A stretch of 16,929 bases of DNA from JAZKFT01 sp043760535. GTDB taxonomy: Bacteria; Bacteroidota; Bacteroidia; Chitinophagales; Chitinophagaceae. Made by a program: the position numbers and the translations under genes. Each line of letters begins with the position of its first letter. Positions within the stretch are counted from its first letter, which is position 1. The DNA lies in assembly GCA_043760535.1 (NCBI GenBank), contig JAYUOV010000091.1, forward strand, positions 1-16,929. The letters run 5' to 3'. Below the pieces are notes generated by a model. The model saw nothing but the letters and a program-made list of their open reading frames with translations, was not told where the DNA came from and searched no databases. Below are positions 14,301 to 16,929 of the stretch, one piece after another.

Positions 14301-14485
14301 AATACATCTTCCCTTTTATTGTAAATCATAAACGAAGCATGCGAAGCTTCTTTGTGCTGATCTAGTAACCCTGGCTTTTCCCAATCATTAGATACCGTTT
14401 GGGCACTGCCAAAAGTGGCCAAAAGAAAAACTACAATCAGAGAGGTAAAGATGTTAAAACAAAAATGATTTGAATTTGAATTCAT
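11339..14485 (-). CDS. Exported GH2 beta-galactosidase (LacZ-like)
   Basis: A complete 1048-residue glycoside hydrolase family 2 enzyme with a signal peptide (hydrophobic core FTSLIVVFLLATFG, cleavage probably after GSA). Domain order matches LacZ: sugar-binding jelly roll (about 65-240, with VPSNWELKGFGMPIYTNI), Ig-like domain (about 240-350), TIM barrel (about 355-645), linker Ig domain, and the C-terminal beta-galactosidase small-chain domain with FWRAPTDNDFG and FYGRGPWENYADR. The acid/base is Glu489 in IIWSMGNE and the nucleophile Glu553 in FIMCEYSHAMGNSSGN; WDWVDQG lines the pocket. It releases terminal beta-linked galactose or a related sugar in the periplasm. The sulfatase gene follows after four bases, suggesting a sulfated galactan or mucin-type glycan as substrate. 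No SusC/SusD pair is in the window. Confidence 0.94.
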   Translation of the reverse strand: MNSNSNHFCFNIFTSLIVVFLLATFGSAQTVSNDWEKPGLLDQHKEASHASFMIYNKREDVLADKFEASSFYKSLNGQWGFLYSENYVNRPLDFFEPKLNDSKWNKLTVPSNWELKGFGMPIYTNIIYPFPKNPPFVGNDNSVGSYRKEFTVPETWDGKEVILHFGSITGCAYVYVNGQKVGLTKASKIAAEFNITKHLKKGNNLLALQVFRWHDGSYLEDQDFWRLSGIERDVFLYALPKLTVWDFHLKADLDDNYKNGLFNADITLRKFKGNTLANAMVTVELIDKNRNTVFTQKQNIKSSADSLQMVSFQGKIQQPLQWSAESPNLYQCIITLQDAAGKVISTTGAKVGFRKVEIKNAQLLVNGKKIMVHGVNRHEHDEILGHVPTLALMIKDIQLMKQYNINAVRTAHYPNDPMWLKLCDEYGLYVVDEANIEIHGMGVLPGKLDTINHPAYEPQWAPSIMDRIKRMVERDKNHASVIIWSMGNECANGKVFHDAYQWMKQRDKSRPVQFEQSGEDWNTDIVCPMYPSIKYMKDYAKDASKKRPFIMCEYSHAMGNSSGNFQEYFDIIKASPHMQGGFIWDWVDQGIKTKDENGKTYWAYGGDFGAGHLQNDENFCANGLVAADRSPHPGIFEVKKVYQEIIFKDVNWKNGNILIQNNFSFIDLSAYQFKWELLQNGTPIATDTFSLSLQASAEGEVKLKLPVMDKTGEIMLNVYAVTKNATVTIPAGHEVAREQFGGSTQVFFTQKNVLPGKLEVTKSTNIIHFKSGNISGSFNTKQGKFINYKLGSQSLLLSFPEPYFWRAPTDNDFGNQMQQKLGFWRNAHNLLQLDTVMVQDQNNEGLVIDCFYKITSVEVPYKISYQLLNNGSFKVTATIDFLNKNMPEMPRFGMRLSVPKSYEQIDFYGRGPWENYADRNTASFVGIYKQKAANQFVSNYIRPQENGYKTDIRWVEFYDLEKNGIKITGMQPICFSALPYIAEDLDPGVTKKQQHTTLLNERKYTTIHIDLNQRGVGGDNSWSAYPHAPYLLTKNSYTYGYIVEPVTK

Positions 14486-14773
14486 TATGGTATAAATTTA
14501 TAATACGTTTTTTGAGTAAGTTCTATAACCTGCTGTAAATGAAAAACAAATTGAATAAAATAGTTCGTACTCACAGCTTTGGGAATTTGCTAAATTATTG
14601 CAATGCAAGTAATGGTTTGTTTCAAAATCAGGGGTCTAGCGTAGCAATCCATCGGCTACTATTAAACTTATACTTGTGTAAGGCCAATGTTTCAAAGTAA
14701 GCTACGGGTAAGCTAATGAAAATCCGTTTGCACATGGCTGATGCGGAAGAATGTCCATATACAAATCCGTTTC
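14486..14773. other. Intergenic region upstream of the GH2 gene
   Basis: This stretch must hold the promoter of the GH2-sulfatase operon. I find no good TTTG-N19-TAnnTTTG match: the nearest -7-like sequences on the minus strand (TATTTTAT, TAATTTAG) lack a correctly spaced -33 element. That could mean an alternative sigma factor or activator-dependent promoter. No open frame, RNA gene or repeat is recognised. Confidence 0.4.
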
Positions 14774-14804
14774 AAAAAAAAACCACAGAATCTTTCATCT
14801 GTGA
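14774..14804 (-). terminator. Intrinsic terminator of lepA
   Basis: On the minus strand CACAGA (14803-14798), an eight-base loop and TCTGTG (14789-14784) form a 6-bp stem, extended by one U-G pair. It is followed by a run of nine T (14782-14774). It lies 52 bases beyond the lepA stop codon and separates lepA from the GH2 operon. Confidence 0.8.
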
Positions 14805-14855
14805 GGAATTATATTGCAACTAGTATTTACAAATTACTCTACGACCATTTATGCA

Positions 14856-16649
14856 TCAATCATCCAACTTCAGCACCGCTAAAAAAGCTTCCTGCGGCAC
14901 TTCTACGTTCCCTATCTGACGCATCCGCCTTTTACCTTCTTTCTGCTTTTCTAACAGTTTGCGTTTGCGACTTATGTCGCCTCCGTAGCATTTGGCGGTA
15001 ACATCTTTGCGCATGGCACTCACATTTTCACGGGCTACTATTTTGGCACCAATGGCGGCTTGAATAGCTATTAAGAACTGTTGCTTAGGCAGCAAGTCTT
15101 TCAATTTTTCGCATAGTTTACGGCCAAATTCGTGGCTCCTTGCACGGTGGATAAGGGCACTCAAAGCATCTAATGGTTCACCATTCAGCAGTATGTCCAT
15201 ACGAACGATATCACTTTGGCGGTAACCGCTCGGGTGGTAATCGAAAGAGGCATAACCACGGGTCTGGCTTTTTAGTTTATCGTAAAAGTCAAACACAATT
15301 TCTGTCATGGGCATTTCAAAATTCAATTCCACACGGGTGGGTGTAAGGTAATTTTGGCTAATCAACATGCCTCTTTTACCAATACAAAGCGTCATAATAT
15401 TGCCAATATAGTCGGGCTTGGTAATTATCTGAGCCTTAATAAATGGCTCTTCTATACTTTCCAGCTTTACCGTTTCGGGCATTTCGCTGGGGTTATTTAC
15501 GATGATGGTTTCGCCACGGGTGGTGTGGGCTATAAAGCTTACGTTGGGTACGGTAGTTATTACAGTTTGGTTAAATTCCCTTTCAAGTCGTTCCTGAATA
15601 ATTTCCATGTGTAGCATACCAAGGAAGCCACACCGAAAGCCGAAACCAAGAGCCTGACTCGTTTCCAGCTCAAATGTAAGTGAGGCATCATTCAGTTGTA
15701 GCTTCTCCATACAATCCCGCAGTTCTTCAAAATCGTCGGTTTCTACCGGAAAAATACCGGCGAATACCATCGGTTTTACATCTTCAAAACCCTTGATCAT
15801 TTCTCCCTGATTATTCATTAGGGTAAGGGTATCTCCTACTTTTACTTCTTTAGCATTTTTAATACCAGTAATAATGTAGCCTACGTCTCCACAACGCACT
15901 TCGTCTTTGGCGGTCATTTTTAATTTCAAAATGCCTACTTCTTCTGCATTATATCCGGCATCTGTACTAACAAATTTTATTTTATCGCCTTTTCTTAAAA
16001 CCCCATTTAAAATACGATAGTAAATGATGATGCCTCTGAAACTATTGAAAACGCTATCAAAAATAAGGGCTTGCAATGGAGCATCCGGCTCGCCTACAGG
16101 AGCAGGAATCCTGGCTATAACTGCATCTAAAATTTCCTGAATGCCAATGCCACTTTTACCGCTGGCCAGCAAAATATCTTCTCTTTTACAACCAATCAAT
16201 TCCACTATTTGATCCTGCACTTCTTCTATCATGGCGCCTTCCATATCTATCTTATTAATAACCGGAATAATTTCCAAATCATTTTCAATAGCTAAGTAGA
16301 GGTTGCTGATAGTTTGTGCCTGTATGCCTTGGCTGGCATCTACCAGCAGCAAGGCACCTTCGCAGGCTGCTAGTGCACGGCTTACCTCGTAGCTAAAATC
16401 AACGTGGCCAGGTGTATCTATCAGATTTAGGGTGTATTTTTCATCGCCTGCAGCATAATCTATTTGTATGGCGTGGCTTTTAATAGTAATACCTTTTTCA
16501 CGTTCCAGATCCATATCATCCAGCACCTGTGCCTGCATTTCCCGGTCGGTAATGGTATGGGTAAACTCTAATAAACGATCGGCCAGCGTACTTTTTCCGT
16601 GGTCGATATGTGCAATAATGCAAAAATTCCTGATGTTTGTCATCTTCAT
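14856..16649 (-). CDS. lepA: Elongation factor 4 (LepA), ribosome back-translocase GTPase
   Basis: A complete 597-residue translational GTPase, close to the 599 residues of E. coli LepA. The G1 motif AHIDHGKST is at 13-21, with DTPGHVDF (G3) and NKIDM (G4) following. The EF-G-like domains lead to the LepA-specific C-terminal domain (GYASFDYHPSGYRQSDIVRM, then KCYGGDISRKRKLLEKQKEGKRRMRQIGNV), which inserts into the ribosomal peptidyl-transferase region. LepA lacks EF-G domain IV, as here. It acts on ribosomes in the cytoplasm during stalled or stressed translation and initiation. The Met at position 3 (base 16643) is an equally possible start, since many LepA proteins begin MxNIRNFCIIAHIDHGKST. 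It has its own promoter and terminator. Confidence 0.97.
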   Translation of the reverse strand: MKMTNIRNFCIIAHIDHGKSTLADRLLEFTHTITDREMQAQVLDDMDLEREKGITIKSHAIQIDYAAGDEKYTLNLIDTPGHVDFSYEVSRALAACEGALLLVDASQGIQAQTISNLYLAIENDLEIIPVINKIDMEGAMIEEVQDQIVELIGCKREDILLASGKSGIGIQEILDAVIARIPAPVGEPDAPLQALIFDSVFNSFRGIIIYYRILNGVLRKGDKIKFVSTDAGYNAEEVGILKLKMTAKDEVRCGDVGYIITGIKNAKEVKVGDTLTLMNNQGEMIKGFEDVKPMVFAGIFPVETDDFEELRDCMEKLQLNDASLTFELETSQALGFGFRCGFLGMLHMEIIQERLEREFNQTVITTVPNVSFIAHTTRGETIIVNNPSEMPETVKLESIEEPFIKAQIITKPDYIGNIMTLCIGKRGMLISQNYLTPTRVELNFEMPMTEIVFDFYDKLKSQTRGYASFDYHPSGYRQSDIVRMDILLNGEPLDALSALIHRARSHEFGRKLCEKLKDLLPKQQFLIAIQAAIGAKIVARENVSAMRKDVTAKCYGGDISRKRKLLEKQKEGKRRMRQIGNVEVPQEAFLAVLKLDD

Positions 16650-16656
16650 AAGTTGG

Positions 16657-16686
16657 TAAATATAGTTGGCGAATTGTAGACTGCAA
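16657..16686 (-). promoter_or_regulatory. Candidate lepA promoter (TTG-N19-TATATTTA)
   Basis: On the minus strand TTG (16686-16684), a 19-base spacer and TATATTTA (16664-16657) match the Bacteroidota promoter with one mismatch in the -7 box. The predicted start is within a few bases of the annotated ATG at 16649, which would make the message nearly leaderless or favour the Met at 16643. An 8-bp inverted repeat overlaps the -33 element and spacer. Confidence 0.6.
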
Positions 16687-16691
16687 TTCGC
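16669..16691. repeat. Perfect 8-bp inverted repeat overlapping the lepA promoter
   Basis: GCGAATTG at 16669-16676 and CAATTCGC at 16684-16691 are perfectly complementary around a seven-base centre. The repeat covers the candidate -33 element and most of the spacer. It could be an operator, or a stem formed by chance; no T-run follows on the minus strand. Confidence 0.5.
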
Positions 16692-16770
16692 TGGTTTTGA
16701 TTACAGTTTTTCAGACATAAAATCATTGATTAAAGTAACGCTTTTGATGCTTTAATAGTTGCACCAGCAT

Positions 16771-16813
16771 AAAATACAAAATAAATCAGCCCCACTCAAA
16801 GGCAGGGCTGATT
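16771..16813 (-). terminator. Intrinsic terminator of the gene at the right edge
   Basis: On the minus strand AATCAGCCC (16813-16805), a 12-base loop and GGGCTGATT (16792-16784) form a perfect 9-bp stem. It is followed by TATTTTGTATTTT, a T-rich tract, and lies 20 bases beyond the stop codon of the partial gene. The symmetry would also allow weak function on the other strand, but the T-tract favours the minus strand. Confidence 0.85.
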
Positions 16814-16832
16814 GTATATTTTATTAAGAGTA

Positions 16833-16929
16833 TTATGGTTTCTGTGCACCACTCATACCTTCACTCATACCTTCCATTTCGCCTCTAATGTTTTTGCGTT
16901 TAAACAAGTTAATGTCCTGCTTACCAAAC
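16833..16929 (-). CDS. C-terminal end of an unrecognised protein (cut by window edge)
   Basis: The minus strand enters from the right edge in an open frame ending FGKQDINLFKRKNIRGEMEG then MSEGMSGAQKP and TAA at 16833-16835. Only 31 residues are visible: a basic stretch (FKRKNIR) followed by a Gly/Met-rich tail with the repeat EGMSEGMSG. I do not recognise the family. That it is a real gene end is supported by the strong intrinsic terminator 20 bases downstream and by the same orientation as lepA. Confidence 0.6.
   Translation of the reverse strand, partial: FGKQDINLFKRKNIRGEMEGMSEGMSGAQKP

Overview
The window looks like chromosomal DNA from a member of the Bacteroidota, most likely near the Chitinophagaceae. 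The reasons are the AT-rich genes, at least three good TTG/TTTG-N19-TAnnTTTG promoters (the Bacteroidota sigma-A type), the absence of Shine-Dalgarno sites, the long HisG form with hisGDC..B gene order, and the style of the intergenic repeats. I could not search any database, so the assignment is inference.

Left part (1-4345, minus strand): the promoter-proximal part of a histidine operon in the order hisG-hisD-hisC-[broken DUF2442]-[DUF4160]-hisB, with hisB running off the left edge. Ahead of hisG lies a complete translational attenuator: a Bacteroidota promoter, a 15-residue leader peptide with four His codons (three consecutive), and four mutually exclusive RNA segments ending in an intrinsic terminator. 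A DUF2442/DUF4160 pair sits between hisC and hisB, and its DUF2442 member is frameshifted.

Middle (4359-9207, plus strand, divergent from his): a five-gene operon for an acyl carrier protein, a FabG-like dehydrogenase, an AMP-forming acyl ligase, a LuxE-family acyl-protein synthetase and a LuxC-family acyl reductase. There is no luciferase (luxAB) or luxD. The set suggests activation of a carboxylic acid on a carrier protein and its reduction to an aldehyde, and possibly an alcohol. It resembles in content the ACP/ligase/LuxEC-type reductase genes of the Vibrio cholerae O1 tetronate pathway. The substrate is unknown.

9208-9807 is a gene-poor stretch with a decayed IS66-type accessory gene (tnpA, perhaps the start of tnpB) and an 11-bp inverted repeat.

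Right part (9808-16929, minus strand): an exported sulfatase and an exported GH2 beta-galactosidase-type enzyme form a two-gene operon, transcribed GH2 first, fitting degradation of a sulfated galactose-containing glycan. Upstream lies lepA (EF-4) with its own promoter and terminator. At the right edge is the C-terminal end of an unrecognised protein followed by a strong intrinsic terminator.

The most informative element is the his attenuator. The most open functional question is the ACP-SDR-ligase-LuxE-LuxC operon.
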